NCBI GenBank assembly: GCA_028622995.1 | Contig: JAJQJQ010000009.1 | Coordinates: 2,046,001-2,110,000, forward strand | Direction of reading: 5' to 3' | DNA from: Panagrolaimus kolymaensis | Taxonomy: Eukaryota > Nematoda > Chromadorea > Rhabditida > Panagrolaimidae | DNA length: 64,000 bases | Part shown: positions 1-11,439 of the stretch, in pieces | How positions within the stretch are numbered: position 1 is the first letter of the stretch | Layout: each line of letters starts with the position of its first letter | Notes under the pieces: generated by a model | What the model saw: the letters and a program-made list of their open reading frames with translations, nothing else | What the model was told of the DNA's origin: nothing | The model's database searches: none | Program-made: the position numbers and the translations under genes

Positions 1-1
1 A

Positions 2-264
2 GAAAAAATGAAAGGAAAAATGGGGTCTGTGACTCCTCCACCTCCAGCACGGTCTTTTAGTGGACAGGTAATTAAATATTTCTTGATTTTTTTTGCAAAT
101 TTTCATTTATTAACTTTTAGTTCGATATTAAAAAAGTTCCCCCTCACATGAGGCAATTATCAAAAATTAATTCCCAAATTATTATGTTTAATGGTCACCC
201 GCATATTCAAAACGAATTGCATCGAAGATTTTCTAAAATTGATATCCTTGAATCTCCTCGTTAA
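2..264 (+). CDS. 3' end of an unidentified protein-coding gene (partial)
   Basis: This is the last part of a gene that starts before the window. Exon 2-67 encodes a Pro-rich run (four prolines in a row) and ends in frame at a GT donor. A 53-bp intron (68-120) ends in TTTTAG. The final exon 121-264 continues in the same frame for 47 residues and ends at TAA 262-264. The C-terminal 47 residues are rich in His, Ile and Arg, with no motif or membrane segment I recognise. The family is not identified. The intron size and borders match the other genes here, which supports a real gene end. Confidence 0.6.
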
Positions 265-970
265 TATTATTTGGTTAAGAAAAGTTTTATTATTTTGTTG
301 AATGGATTTTTTACATTTACATTCACACTTTTTTAATTTCTGTAATTATTATTTTTCTTCATTTTTTTTGATGCCAAGATTCATACATACAAAAAAATGA
401 AAGAACAAAAATATTAATATTTTTTTTCTTTTTGCAAAAATCCATTTTGTTTCCAGTTTTTGAGCTGTATTAAAAAAATTTTTTAATTTTTTAAATTAAA
501 AATTTTTCATGTTCTTGTTCACTTTTTTATTAATTAAAAAAGTTACAATTTTGGATATTATTATTTTGTCATCGATGTGTTACGGTTAATAAAATTATTA
601 TTTTTTTTATATCAAATTTATTTATTTAAACAATAGAAATCGTTTATTTAGAGGGATTTTAAAAAGAATGGATCAAACAGCAAATGAAAATATTACTATT
701 AAAAAATTAAATAGTGCCTATTTTTGGTTTTTAAAAATTCATTTGTTTTCATAGAAAATGCTTCTTTTTTTATGCCTTTAAGCTCAAATTTCTTCCATTT
801 AAAAATTTTTTTGTCGTTGAAATGTTTGCGAAATTTTTTAATTCATCAGAGTTTGTGCATTTTCAAAAACGTTTTGTTTATTCTAGTTTGCTGATAATTT
901 TTTTAGCAACCTTTCATTGCCATGTTAAAATTTTTGCTTCTATAAAATTTTATCGTAAAGTTTTAAAATT
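265..970. other. intergenic, AT-rich
   Basis: About 700 bases between the partial gene end and the astacin start. I see only A/T runs and no open frame, RNA fold or repeat I can support. Confidence 0.6.
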
Positions 971-1844
971 ATGTTGAAAATGATACTTCTTTTTTTCATT
1001 CTTCCTGCTCTTTTTGTATTTGTTATTACTTATGTAAGAAAGCTTATTAAATAATTATAATATATTTTTTCAAATTAAATTTTTAGGAAACCAATGTTGT
1101 TGAAAGATATGTATGGAAATCAAAGAAAATTAACTATGTTGTTGGAGCAGATGGCAACGATGAACATATTCTTCGTGATCAAATCCTCCTTGTTTTATCT
1201 GAATTTAAAAAGAATATCGGTGATATTATAACTTTTCAAGAGATAACTGCCACCCATGCTAAAAGAATTAAGGGACGTTTTAATGTTTTTGTTTTAAGCA
1301 ACAACACTTGTGGACTTGGTATTGCTAACAGTTTTGGAAATTCTTATGCTACCGTATCTATCGGAAAAAGATGTGATATGTCTACAAATCTTCAAAATCT
1401 TATGAGAGTTTTGGGTGAGTAAAGTTTTAAATTGAAACTATAAAACCAATTTTTGAGGGGTTTAAAAACTCAATTTTTCAGGTTTTGTTCCAGTACATTT
1501 GCGTAAAGATAGAGATGAATATATTGATATCCATTGGGATAACATTTATCCAACCCACGTCCAAAATTATGATAAATGTGATAGGTGCCTGGTATCCTAA
1601 AATCCAACATTTGCTATTTATGATTATAATTCAATCATGCACGGCTCGAAGTACAATATTTGGTCGTAAGTATTATGAATTACTAAAGTTTTGATATCAA
1701 TTCATTGTTTGTTAATTTTTAAGCAAAAATTATTCTCTCCCCGTTATGTCTCCAAAAAATCAAAGCGCTGCTCTTAGTAAATTCCATTATGGCAACAAGA
1801 TGACTTTAAACGACGTTGCAATTATCAAAGCAATTTATGGTTAA
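971..1844 (+). pseudogene. astacin (M12A) metalloprotease homologue, catalytically dead and interrupted
   Basis: Four exons: 971-1033, 1087-1414, 1482-1665 and 1724-1844. Residues 1-20 form a hydrophobic signal peptide. The body aligns by eye to astacins: a Cys-containing core, then a GF-(5 residues)-R-x-D-R-D block, then a Met-turn region (SIMHG). Functional astacins carry HExxHxxGFxH, in which the three histidines bind zinc and the Glu is catalytic. Here that stretch reads QNLMRVLGFVP, so all three histidines and the Glu are replaced. The Met-turn Tyr is Gly. An in-frame TAA also sits at 1598-1600, between the R-x-D-R-D block and the Met-turn. The frame continues cleanly across it, and no intron of usual size can remove it. 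So this is a decayed copy, or a pseudoenzyme with a truncated product. A sequencing error at the stop would not restore the zinc ligands. Confidence 0.75.
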
Positions 1845-2002
1845 ATATTAGAGGTGACATTCAAAAAGTTGGTGGAATATTTAAAAAATTTTTGATCAAA
1901 AAAAATTCCTTTTTTTTTGCAAGCATTTTCCATTTTAAAATAATTTTTTATTAATTCAAAAAATAAAGATACATTTCTATAAAAAAAATTTTATTATTAT
2001 AT

Positions 2003-5000
2003 TCAATTAACAGTAAGAGTTTCGCTTGAAGAATCACTGTTACTACTATTGTTTTCTTCATCCAAAGCTTTACAAAGTTCTTTAAGGCGTTTTTTAAGCA
2101 TAGGAATTTCACGAAGTCTTTGTTCTACTTGATCCTTTTCATCCGCAAATGATAGCCTTTGATTTACATTTGAATCCATCGTAGTGAATTTATATCCTCC
2201 TTCTCCATCATATTTAAGTAAATGAGTATGGAATTTCCTTAAAATTTTTTGTTTGTTTTGTATTTGAATTTTTTTTTTGCTTACCACAAAGTTGGTCGAT
2301 GGGTTACGGTTAATAAAGTTATTCCTTGATCTTTCATAGCCGAATAAATTTTATCTTCAACATCAATGGACACAGCACTCGTGCATTCATCCAATAAAGC
2401 ATATTGGGGAGAATGATAAAAAACTCTTGCTAATCCAATTCTTTGTTTTTCCCCACCCGAAAGTACATCCATCCAATCATTTTTAGAATCCCATCCACCT
2501 TCGCGTTCAATAATATGAATTAAATGAACAGTTTTTAAAATTTGCATTAAATCTAAATCTGTAATATTTTTTTGACGCATTTGTTGTTGAGTATCAGGAT
2601 ATATTATTTGATCCCTTAGCGTGCCAAGCGTCATATAAGGCCGTTGTGGAATGTAATACATTTGATGTTTGGCGGGGCGGCGAAGGCGTCCACGATAAAC
2701 CGGCCATAATCCACCAAGAATTCGAAAGAGGGAGCTTTTTCCACAACCATTAGGGCCAGTAATCAAACAATGCATTCCAGGAGTTATCTAAAAGTTGTAA
2801 AAAAATTAAAAAAAAAAACTAATATTTATCTGTAATTTACTTTGATAGACATAGTTCGAACTACAACATCGCCATTGGGAGTTACAATTGGAACTTGATT
2901 GAGTTCAATTTCGCCGCCAGAGCTGATTTCAATTTTACCTAAAATCAAAAACTATAAATTCTATCCAGAATTTTTTTTCTTTTTGAGACAGCTTTATGTT
3001 AGTAAGATTCAGCGCCGAAAATTTTTTAAAGAATTTTTTGAAAGTTTTAATTTCGCGCGTGGCACTTTTTTTTTCTAATAGCTTGCAAGAAAGTTTTCAA
3101 AAAGAAATAACTAACCTTCTATGAAAGAAGTATCAAATCTCTCATTTTCAATTTCAGGAATTTCCGAAACATTCACAGTTTGTCGCTGATATTTTCCTTG
3201 GCATACATCCGACATAACTTCAAACATGCTATACACTCTTGAAGTGTATCCAGCTAATTCCGTTACTTCTTTATATGAAGTCATAAGTCTTTCAGCTGCA
3301 TCGGCGGAAGAATAAAGTAAATTTTTAGCTGTTGCAAATCCACGAGTTCGTTCACTTACTCCGCCATCGGGTTCATTATCTAAAAAATAATTTGCATATT
3401 TTAAAAGTTAAAAATTTTAAGTTTCGTTTTTGCTTACCAAAAACTGTGCTACTTGAAAATAAAATAGGTATAGCAATCATGGTCATTCCTGTGCCGGACC
3501 AAACATATTTCATCAAAAATTGTTCGATCATAATATATGGAATTCGTTTGATATAAATTAATTTTGTTTGTTCATTTAATTTATGGAAGGCTTTTACAAG
3601 CAAATTTCTTTCAGCCTAAAAAAATAATAAATAGTTTTCATTTTTTTTAATATGAAAATTTAATAAAAAAATTGGAAAATTTTCATTGTTTTTATATAGA
3701 AAATTCTTACTTCATGACCTCCATAAAAAGCAATTTCTTCAGAATTTGCAATAATTCGAGAATGCAAATACCGCAAATTTCCTTTTCGATTAGCTTCTTC
3801 AGCAACCATGTCTCCAAATCTAAAATTCATTTTTTGGAATTTTTTCTATCAAAAAAAGCTAAATATTCACAAACCTTGGAGAAATAGCTTTGAGAATTTG
3901 AGCTGTGCCAAAAATAACTGCTGCAGCCATAAGCATTGGTGGACCAACCGTGCCTCCAGCTTCTCGACGATGGGCATATCGGAGAAGAGTGAACCTTTAA
4001 ATTTACTTTTTTTATTAAACACAAAATTGGTCTAAAAAATTGCTTACGAAATCAAAGCAATATCAAAGATGGGTTTAGTTAATTGCGAATATAAATGTGC
4101 AAAAGAAGAAGAAAACATTGTAATATCTTCGGTCAAACATTGATCGGCATTTAGCAGACGACTATCAAGATTGCTGACACGGTAATAAGTTTGATTCTAA
4201 AATTTTAAATTAAAACTTTCCATTTAAGACAAAAACTCAAAAAATGTTTGAACAAAAAACAAACTTTAAAATATTCATTATAAGCATGCGAAGTCAATCG
4301 AATTTTAAAAGCTAAACCCAAATAACTTTCAAAATAACGAATCATGGAATTTATGAATGTTGCAGGAACGGCAACAAAAAGCCATTTTGACATATGAAAA
4401 ATAAATTGTGGAATATCTTTTTGAACGATGGCTTTAATAATTCGTCCTTCAAGAGCGGCAACATAAATGGATAAAAATGTACGAAGCATTAAAATAATGG
4501 AATGTAGAACTGAAAAAAAAAGTAAATAAAATTAAGAATAAATTCTTTGTTTGAATTTGTTTTATATTTTTCTATATTTGCTTTAAACAAGCGATGGCTC
4601 TCTCAAATGCTTTTATTTATTTTTTTTTTTGCTTTTTATTTTTGGATCAAGAAAACAAACAACGCATTGAAAGAAAATCAAAGAATTTTAGTCGCAATAG
4701 ATGATAAAGTTTTTTAAAAGAAAATCATTTCGCATTGATTTTTTTGTCTTATTTTTTTGATGCGATAAATATCCTTTTGAATTTTTTAACTTCATTTCTT
4801 TATTTTAATTTTAAATGAACCAATAATTTTTTAAAGATTTTTCGAAAATATGAATGGCAACGAAAAAAAAGATATTGCATTTAGTAAGATAAAGTAAAAA
4901 ATATATAATTATGAAGCGCCTGATGTTGAAATCCCAGAAATCTTTCCCCCTAAACCAGTACCACCTTCCTTAACAGATGATGCCTTACCTAATATTTCGT

Positions 5001-5484
5001 GAAATAAAGGTTTTACCTTTTCTATTGAAAATGAAAATCCCATAGTCTTGTTTTATTTTAATCATTGTAGTTTTTGTGGTAAAAAATTTTTTAGTGTCCA
5101 AAAATGAAGACAAAAAATAAAAGCAATATTAGATTAATTAAGAATAAATTTAAAAAATAATGAAAGAAACTTACATATAACACCAGCTTCTTTGGTAAAT
5201 AACCCGGGAATCATAATTTTAAAGAGATAACTTAAACGAAACAAGAATTCTTTATCAAACACCGATTTTCTTTTTTTCTTGTAAACTTCAAGCTTTTTGT
5301 GATTTTTAGCTAAAAATCGTTTCGGATTGATCAAAGGCATAAAAAGGTAAATAAACAAACCTTTAAGTTTATTAAAAACATTATAAGCGATGAAAGCGGC
5401 GCCAAGAGAAATGCCACCAATTTTTAATTTTCTTCTAAAATCCGGATCAAATGCCAAAGTTAAGAGTTTTGATTGGACGCTCAT
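2003..5484 (-). CDS. pmp-4: peroxisomal ABC half transporter, ABCD1/2 (ALDP) type
   Basis: Predicted role: import of very-long-chain acyl-CoA into peroxisomes as a homo- or heterodimer. Ten exons, 5' to 3': 5175-5484, 4265-4509, 4048-4196, 3875-3994, 3711-3819, 3438-3615, 3116-3379, 2841-2938, 2285-2787, 2003-2237. All phases agree, giving 736 aa, close to human ALDP (745). The N-terminal half holds the ABCD membrane domain, including the EAA-like [10 protein letters not shown] region and [15 protein letters not shown]. The nucleotide-binding domain has Walker [10 protein letters not shown], signature LSGGEKQR and Walker B YALLDE followed by CTSAVS. The C-terminus has the ABCD-specific [14 protein letters not shown] stretch. 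The start is the Met before SVQSKL; the codon at 5527-5529 further upstream is only TTG. No break was seen. The gene symbol is by similarity to the C. elegans ABCD1/2 type; the ABCD1/2 assignment is firmer than the symbol. Confidence 0.92.
4850..5105 (+). other. coding-like patch inside ABCD intron 1
   Basis: Intron 1 of the ABCD gene (4510-5174, 665 bp) is far longer than the other introns of that gene. On the opposite strand it contains a Met-led stretch (4850-4891) and then a Pro/Glu-rich open stretch (about 4909-5003) ending at TGA. The codon use looks more protein-like than the surrounding AT runs. It could be a small nested gene or a gene fragment. No family is recognised. Confidence 0.25.
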
Positions 5485-6125
5485 AATTTTTATTTCTTTA
5501 TTTTTGTGATTAATCAATCGCTTTTCCAATCTAAAATCGAAACAAATAAAAAAAAGTGATTGCGATTATGCAATCATCATCTGCCCCAAAGACCCACAAA
5601 AAATCGAAAACAATGCTTTCTCCGTCCAAAAACACGTTCTCTTTCTTTAAAAAAAATAAAATAATCAAAATCAAGTCTTTCACCTAATTTTTTTTTCTTG
5701 TTGACCACAAAGAAAGTTGAAAAAAAAATAAAAGGGAATAATGTTAAAGAAAAAACAGGTTCAAAGAAAAATGAAAAAAATAAAACGAAAAATAAAAAGC
5801 ATCAAAAAGCTTGCTTTTTTGAAATAATACTGAAGATTGTTGTTTGAAAGAAATTTAGAGTTAAAAGAATAATATTTAAAAGCATATTTCAAAGTACGCA
5901 AAAATAGACTCCTCTCATTCTCAAAAAAATTTAATGTTTGATAAGACTACGTTGTTGTTCGAAGTAAAATGTAGAGGAAAGGAAGAAATTAGACCACGAC
6001 AGACTACAAATCAATGAATAAATGGCCAGACGACTCATGAAAAATTATAGCTGTGTTTTTTATTTTCTTTAAAAATCGATGACCATAAAACGCAAAAAAA
6101 AAATCAGTATGAACTGAACTAAAAC
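5485..6125. other. intergenic / ABCD promoter side
   Basis: About 640 bases upstream of the minus-strand ABCD start. A/T-rich with many AAAAA runs. I see no gene and cannot place a promoter element. Confidence 0.5.
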
Positions 6126-6427
6126 CAAAAAATAAAAAAGTTTTATAAAAAAGTCAACACAACATTAAGGTTGTGCAAGAATTGCATTAAAAGCAATTAC
6201 TTGAAGACTTTAGGTTATGATAGTTAAAGAAATAAAATCAAAAATCAAAATTGTAAATAAATGTCACAACAGCATTAAGGCTGTTAGCTAAGCTTTGCTA
6301 ATGCAATAACTTAGTTTAATGACATTGTGAATAAATAAAATTCAACTTAAAAAAAATCACTTTAAAGCGAGATCTTTAAGATTGAATTTTTTTGATTTAT
6401 TGATTTTTGAATGTTAAAAAAATCAAA
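6126..6427. repeat. 302-bp structured direct repeat, copy 1
   Basis: This segment recurs at 6913-7214 with only one difference that I noticed. It contains three fold-back modules. Module A (6150-6211) has an outer stem AAAGTC/GACTTT enclosing two hairpins: CACAAC/GTTGTG with loop ATTAAG, and CAAG-AATTGC/GCAATT-CTTG. Module B (6260-6326) has an outer stem AATGTCA/TGACATT enclosing AACAGC/GCTGTT, again with loop ATTAAG, and CTAAG/CTTAG with inner TTGC/GCAA. Module C (6338-6389) is one long hairpin closed by AAATTCAA/TTGAATTT. Stem sequences differ between A and B while pairing and the first loop are kept. The element type is unknown. Confidence 0.85.
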
Positions 6428-6442
6428 AAATATAAATGAATG

Positions 6443-6573
6443 AATGTCATAACAGCATTAAGGCTGTTAGCTAAGCTTTGCTAATGCAATAACTTAGTTT
6501 AATGACATTGGAAATAAATAAAATTCAACTTAAAAAAAACACATTAAAGCGAGATCTTTAAGATTGAATTTTT
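6443..6573. repeat. partial third copy of repeat modules B and C
   Basis: Module B recurs at 6443-6509 with the same AATGTCA/TGACATT closing stem and ATTAAG loop. It is followed at once by module C, ending near 6573. Compared with copies 1 and 2 it has a few substitutions, so it is older than the nearly identical pair. It lacks module A. Confidence 0.8.
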
Positions 6574-6708
6574 ATGGTTTTATTATTTTTGGATGTTTCG
6601 GCCCTGAACCCTAAAGTTGTAAGCTGAAATAATGTTGAAAGAGTAATTTAAGTCACATTTTGTGTGGGATGAAAGAATAAGGTTTATAAACAGTGTGGAT
6701 GTCGGGTT

Positions 6709-6845
6709 CTTGGAATTCTTTCGAATTCCAAAGCGGGCATTATTTAAATGAAAATTATAAATTATTGTTATAAGCAGAGTTCACTCAGGAAGTTTTAATT
6801 TATAGTGAAAGGAATTTTATAAATGAAATTTTAATTTCCTGGGTT
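6709..6845. repeat. hairpins in the spacer between the 302-bp repeats
   Basis: A perfect hairpin lies at 6710-6731: TTGGAATTC, loop TTTC, then GAATTCCAA. A larger imperfect one follows, closed by CAGGAA near 6786 and TTCCTG near 6841. The spacer has no open reading frame, so the whole 6126-7214 block looks like a chain of fold-backs rather than a coding mobile element. Confidence 0.6.
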
Positions 6846-6912
6846 CGTAGATTTATTCCAAAGAGTGGGCTTTTTCAACCTCACATCAATTTGGAAGTAA
6901 ATCAACAAATTA

Positions 6913-7214
6913 CAAAAAATAAAAAAGTTTTGTAAAAAAGTCAACACAACATTAAGGTTGTGCAAGAATTGCATTAAAAGCAATTACTTGAAGACTTTAG
7001 GTTATGATAGTTAAAGAAATAAAATCAAAAATCAAAATTGTAAATAAATGTCACAACAGCATTAAGGCTGTTAGCTAAGCTTTGCTAATGCAATAACTTA
7101 GTTTAATGACATTGTGAATAAATAAAATTCAACTTAAAAAAAATCACTTTAAAGCGAGATCTTTAAGATTGAATTTTTTTGATTTATTGATTTTTGAATG
7201 TTAAAAAAATCAAA
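6913..7214. repeat. 302-bp structured direct repeat, copy 2
   Basis: Near-identical to 6126-6427. Module A is at 6937-6998 (AAAGTC/GACTTT closing stem), module B at 7047-7113, and module C follows. The right edge is sharp: at 7215 the sequence changes at once into an astacin-like exon remnant. Confidence 0.85.
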
Positions 7215-7574
7215 CCACAATTATCTAATTCGACCAATGAGGCTTTTCGCACTTATGATTATAAATCTATTCTCCACCCCTCCGCTCTTTCTGATGATGC
7301 GTATGTTTATTTTTATATTATTTGTTCCCTCATAAAAAAGGCTTTTTAAAATTCTTTTTTATTGCCAGCTTTGAAAAATGCAGTTTAAAAAAAATTTAAA
7401 TGCTTTAAGTACGAATATAAAAAGGTTTCAAATTTTAGAAAAGATCCAAGTAAACCTGTATTTATCCCAAAAAACATGAGCTTTTGAAATGAAATTATTG
7501 TCCCAAATAGCGAACGAGAAGTAACCCCAATCGATATTAAGCAATTCCAAGCCGTTTATGGAGCTGGAGATTAA
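7215..7574 (+). pseudogene. astacin C-terminal remnant
   Basis: An open stretch from 7215 to a GT donor near 7299 encodes a Met-turn-like TYDYKSILHPSAL. In intact astacins this region reads like YDYxSIMHY, so the Met is replaced by Leu and the Tyr by Pro. After an intron, the last exon (about 7440-7574) reads like the astacin C-terminus, with a PKN block and PIDIKQFQAVYGAGD before TAA 7572-7574. It is broken by an in-frame TGA at 7476-7478. The catalytic half is absent: upstream lies the 302-bp repeat. It is probably a fragment of a second astacin copy related to the locus at 971-1844. Confidence 0.6.
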
Positions 7575-10500
7575 TAAATACTCGAAGATGAAACTTAACT
7601 TTTTAACTTTTTTTATTATAAGTTTTGCCAATATGCTTCTTGTTAATCCATATTACGATTTATGCTTTTTTACTTTAATGCTTTTATCCAACAAGAAATC
7701 AATTTTTTGAAAGAAAAAAACATAAATAAAAATTTATTTCATTTTATTTCGTTATTTTTCTTTGCTTATTTTTACTCTTCATTTCCAATTTAAAAAAAAA
7801 CAGTCAAGAAATAAAAATAAATAAATGTGAATCATATGTTTTTTTACACGCACTTTTTTGCAATAAACACGACGCATAAAAAATAATATATTTTTGTTTT
7901 TAATGAATGATATTAAGTTTTTTTCGGAGGAATCAAAAATTTGTCGGTTTTTTTTCAAAAATTTAGGATTATTTTTTTTTTTCTTCATTGAATCACTAAA
8001 TTTGAGTAGTGTTGATAAAAAGCAAAAAAAGCTGTTTTCAATCAAAAAGAAATATGAAGAATCTTTTTTTTTAACTTTGGTTATTATTCATTTAAATTCT
8101 CTTTATTTAAAAGCCAAAAAAACACCGAACCAGACAGGTCTAAATTCGTTGTTGCTTCATGTTTATGATTCTCGTGTTTTTCAAATCAGCATTTTTTTTA
8201 GTTGTATAAAAGCAGGCTAAAGTCTATGTTTTTGGTTTTATTTTAGTATCTTCCAATACCATCAGGGTTAGTGGCGGAGCATCGTGCCTATCTTTATTTT
8301 TTATTTTTCACGCTTTTATTTTAGACTTTGACCAAAGCTTCCTTTTCGTGTGTTTTTTTTGTTCAAATAAAAACATTCGTACAAAAAAAAATAAAGTAGT
8401 GATCGCTGCTGTAAGTTTTATTTTAGTATTTTAAAATCTTCCGTGTCTATTTCAATATGCCTGTCGATCTTTAGCCCAGTGAAAAAGCTTCATGTTTTTG
8501 GTGGTTTTCGCTCTCTCCCACAAATTATTTTTATATAAAAGTGAGAAAGAGCTGTCGATGTTGCTCATTTTAATTTTAGTATTTGACGATCCCACCATCG
8601 CTTTTTCAATTTGCATGTGCCTTTTCTTCTTTTTTTAGTTTTCTTTCATTTTTTAGTGAAAAGGGCTAATTTTAAATTCTTGCAGCTGCAACACCTTTAT
8701 TTTTTTTTCATAGCTTTCATTTTTATGTTTTCTCCTTGACGCATTCATTCATTTTCTTTAGTTAGCTTTAATATTCATAGTATTTTCATGTCTGCGATTT
8801 TTAAATGCCAAATCCGATATTTTTTCTCTTCAAATTGAAAAATCCAACCCAAATTTTTTTTAGTTGTTGCCTTTTTCTTTTTTTTAAAGTTCATTGAACC
8901 CACAAAAAAATTTTCGTTAGTCAACTCAAAACTCCCAGAGTGAAGGTCATTTCTATATCTTTTTTTTTCTATTGTTTTTTTAAAAGTTAAGTTTTTTTCA
9001 TTCATTCGTGGCTGACAGCTGCAGCTGCAGAAAAAAAAAGGAGGGAGAAAAAAGTTGCCATCAGCTTTTTTTAACCCACGCTGCAGCATGGTTTCTTTTA
9101 TCATTGGAAAAACTAAAAAAAAGTTTTTTTATTTTTAACTTTTGCAAGCCCATCTTTCAAATTTATTTAAAAAAAAGAGAGAAAAAGAAGAAAACTGTCA
9201 CTTAAAGTGCTTTCTTTTTTTTTATATTCATTCTCTTTTTATTTTTGGACGCCATCAATATATTTTATTTTTATTTTTTGCTCTCTTTTTTTGGTGGTAG
9301 TGGCCTGGCCCTTTGCTCAATTTGTCCTCATGGTCTTTTTATTTTGGTTGGCTCGATATAAGCAGAGCTTTCCGGTCCTCGTCCTCGTCTTCGTTGGTGG
9401 TTGTACATGAGATGCCTATATTCATTCATTCCATGGTCGTTTTCTCGTTCCATCCTCTTCCATTCCATGCAAGAAAAGAAAAAATAAGCCAATAATGGGT
9501 GGGGAAAGACAACAACTCTGACTTCTGGAAAGGGGAAAGGAAGAAAAGAATGTCCAAGCAAGCTTCTTCTAAATAAAATAAAGAAGAAGAAAAAAAAATT
9601 GACTTTTATTTTAAAAGAAGACATTGTTTTGTTTTTTTGTTTTGTTGCGTTCGTTGTTCGCCTCTCGTTTTTCCAATCATCGTTATCTGTTTTTTTCCAT
9701 TTTTTGATGTGTCTTAAAAAAAGAAGAAGAAGATGCAAGAAGTAAGATTACTCAAACTAACTGCCGCTGTTTTTTTTCGCCTTCATCTTTGTGTTTTGCC
9801 TATCCTTTTTTGCTTGCTTTTCCTCTTCTTTCTTTTATTTTATTTTTTTTCGTTGAAAGTTGAAGAAAAAAAAAGCTAGTTGCAATTTGATTGCATTTTT
9901 TTAGAAGAAAAAAATATGGGAAAGAGCGCAATGTAGCATCCGAGAGGTTAGAACGCTAGAGACAAAAAACAAAACAAAACAAAAAACACCGACGTCTATC
10001 GCTTTTCTTTTCTTTTTTCTTCGATTTTTTTCTTATTTGTTTTTATCCGCGTTTTTTTTTGTTGTCCAAGACCAAGAAATTTGCTTGTTGTTTGTTCTTC
10101 GGTGACTTTCAATTGCTCAGTTTTTGGCCCTTTAAAAAAAGTAGGAAGGACCTTTTTGCATTTGCGTGCTTGCTTTAACCAAGAAACGGCTCGACTCATA
10201 TTTTATTTTTTTTTTGCTCACACAAGAAAGATCGCGCGCAAAAAAAAAGAAAGAAATTTAACTGCGCGACTTCAGTTCGACTTTGCATGGGCTACACACT
10301 TTTGCACATTTGTGTCGCAAAACTATATGCCGAAAAACTAAAACCTCCACCATTTTTTTTCCTTCCACACACCTGAATGCAGTTGGCGGCTTTGCATGTC
10401 GTCGTTGGTGTTGTTGACTGTCGACGACAGAAACAAAAAAAAAGAAGAGAGAAAGTGGGGTTACCACGGTTCTGCTTTATTTCACTCTTCTTTTCTAATT

Positions 10501-11439
10501 TGCTTGCCTCTTTTTTTTTGTGAGTTTTTGCGCCCATTATTTTTTTATTTTATTTCATACCTACTTTTCACTTTTGCAAGCAAAAAATAAAAAAGCCAAC
10601 CTGGTATAAAAAGCGCTATTTATTTTTTTAATACCCTTCTTTCTCACTTGCATTTTTTTGTTGTTCGAAAAACGGAAAATGTAATGTAATAGTTTTTATT
10701 TTCAGACTATTTTAATCGCTCTTTTTTCTATGTTGATTAACGCATTTTTTGTGAAACTTTCAACCTCCATAAAAATGTAAAACTGTCTTTTTTTATATTC
10801 TAAATTTTAACCTGACCAGGCTACAGGAGGTCTTTTTTTAGTTTTCAAGGTCTTACAGAGAAGGTCGATTCCTCCCACAAAAAATATAAAGAAAAGACAG
10901 AGTAACCACTTGAAACATTTTTTCTTTTTTTTCGCTTCAGTTGCAGCACCCTTTTTTTCAATTATGTCTTAGGTGTGTGTTGAATTTGTGTATATTTTTT
11001 TCAATCAAAAAAAAGTTGAATCAGTTTTCATTATTCTTTTAAAAAACTTGAGGAAGATCGAGAGGAGAGAAAGAGAGGAAAGGAGAAACTCCTCTTTGGT
11101 GAATTTTCTTTTGTCATTTTTCTTTTTTCTTTTGATTTTTTTTTCCATCGCTTCTCGAGAAAAAAAACCGTTTTCCTCTCTTTTTTTTGCTACTGTCAAC
11201 AAAAAATACAAAACGAAACAATAAGTTGAACAGCAACAGCTAAACTTTAACTTTTTACATTTTTTTTTAAATTATTTTTCTTTGAAACAAACAAACATGT
11301 TTTTTTTTTGCGCGCTTTTTTACATTGTTTTTAAGTTTTACTTTATTTTAAGTTTTTTTACTTCAAAATTTTAATATCCAACTTTTTTTAGGTTTTATTT
11401 TATTAAATTCCATAGTTAGCAGCTAAAAAGGAAGAAAAG
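7575..11439. other. long gene-free, low-complexity region
   Basis: Almost 3.9 kb of poly-A/T, GAA/CTT-rich and T-rich sequence. Open frames here are Lys/Phe/Ser-rich and have no protein-like composition or splice partners. Around 8237, 8413 and 8570 the phrase TTTTATTTTAGTAT or a close variant recurs. The end of the stretch holds a TTTTTTTAG acceptor just before the next gene. Confidence 0.55.

Noticed and set aside
6126..7214. LTR-type element with 302-bp terminal repeats
   Set aside because: The direct repeats lack TG...CA ends, no primer-binding site or coding frame lies between them, and a third partial copy is inside. A structured repeat block fits better.
7779..11224. Many 60-136-codon open frames on both strands
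   Set aside because: Their composition is Lys/Phe/Ser runs from A/T homopolymers, with no splice partners and no motifs.
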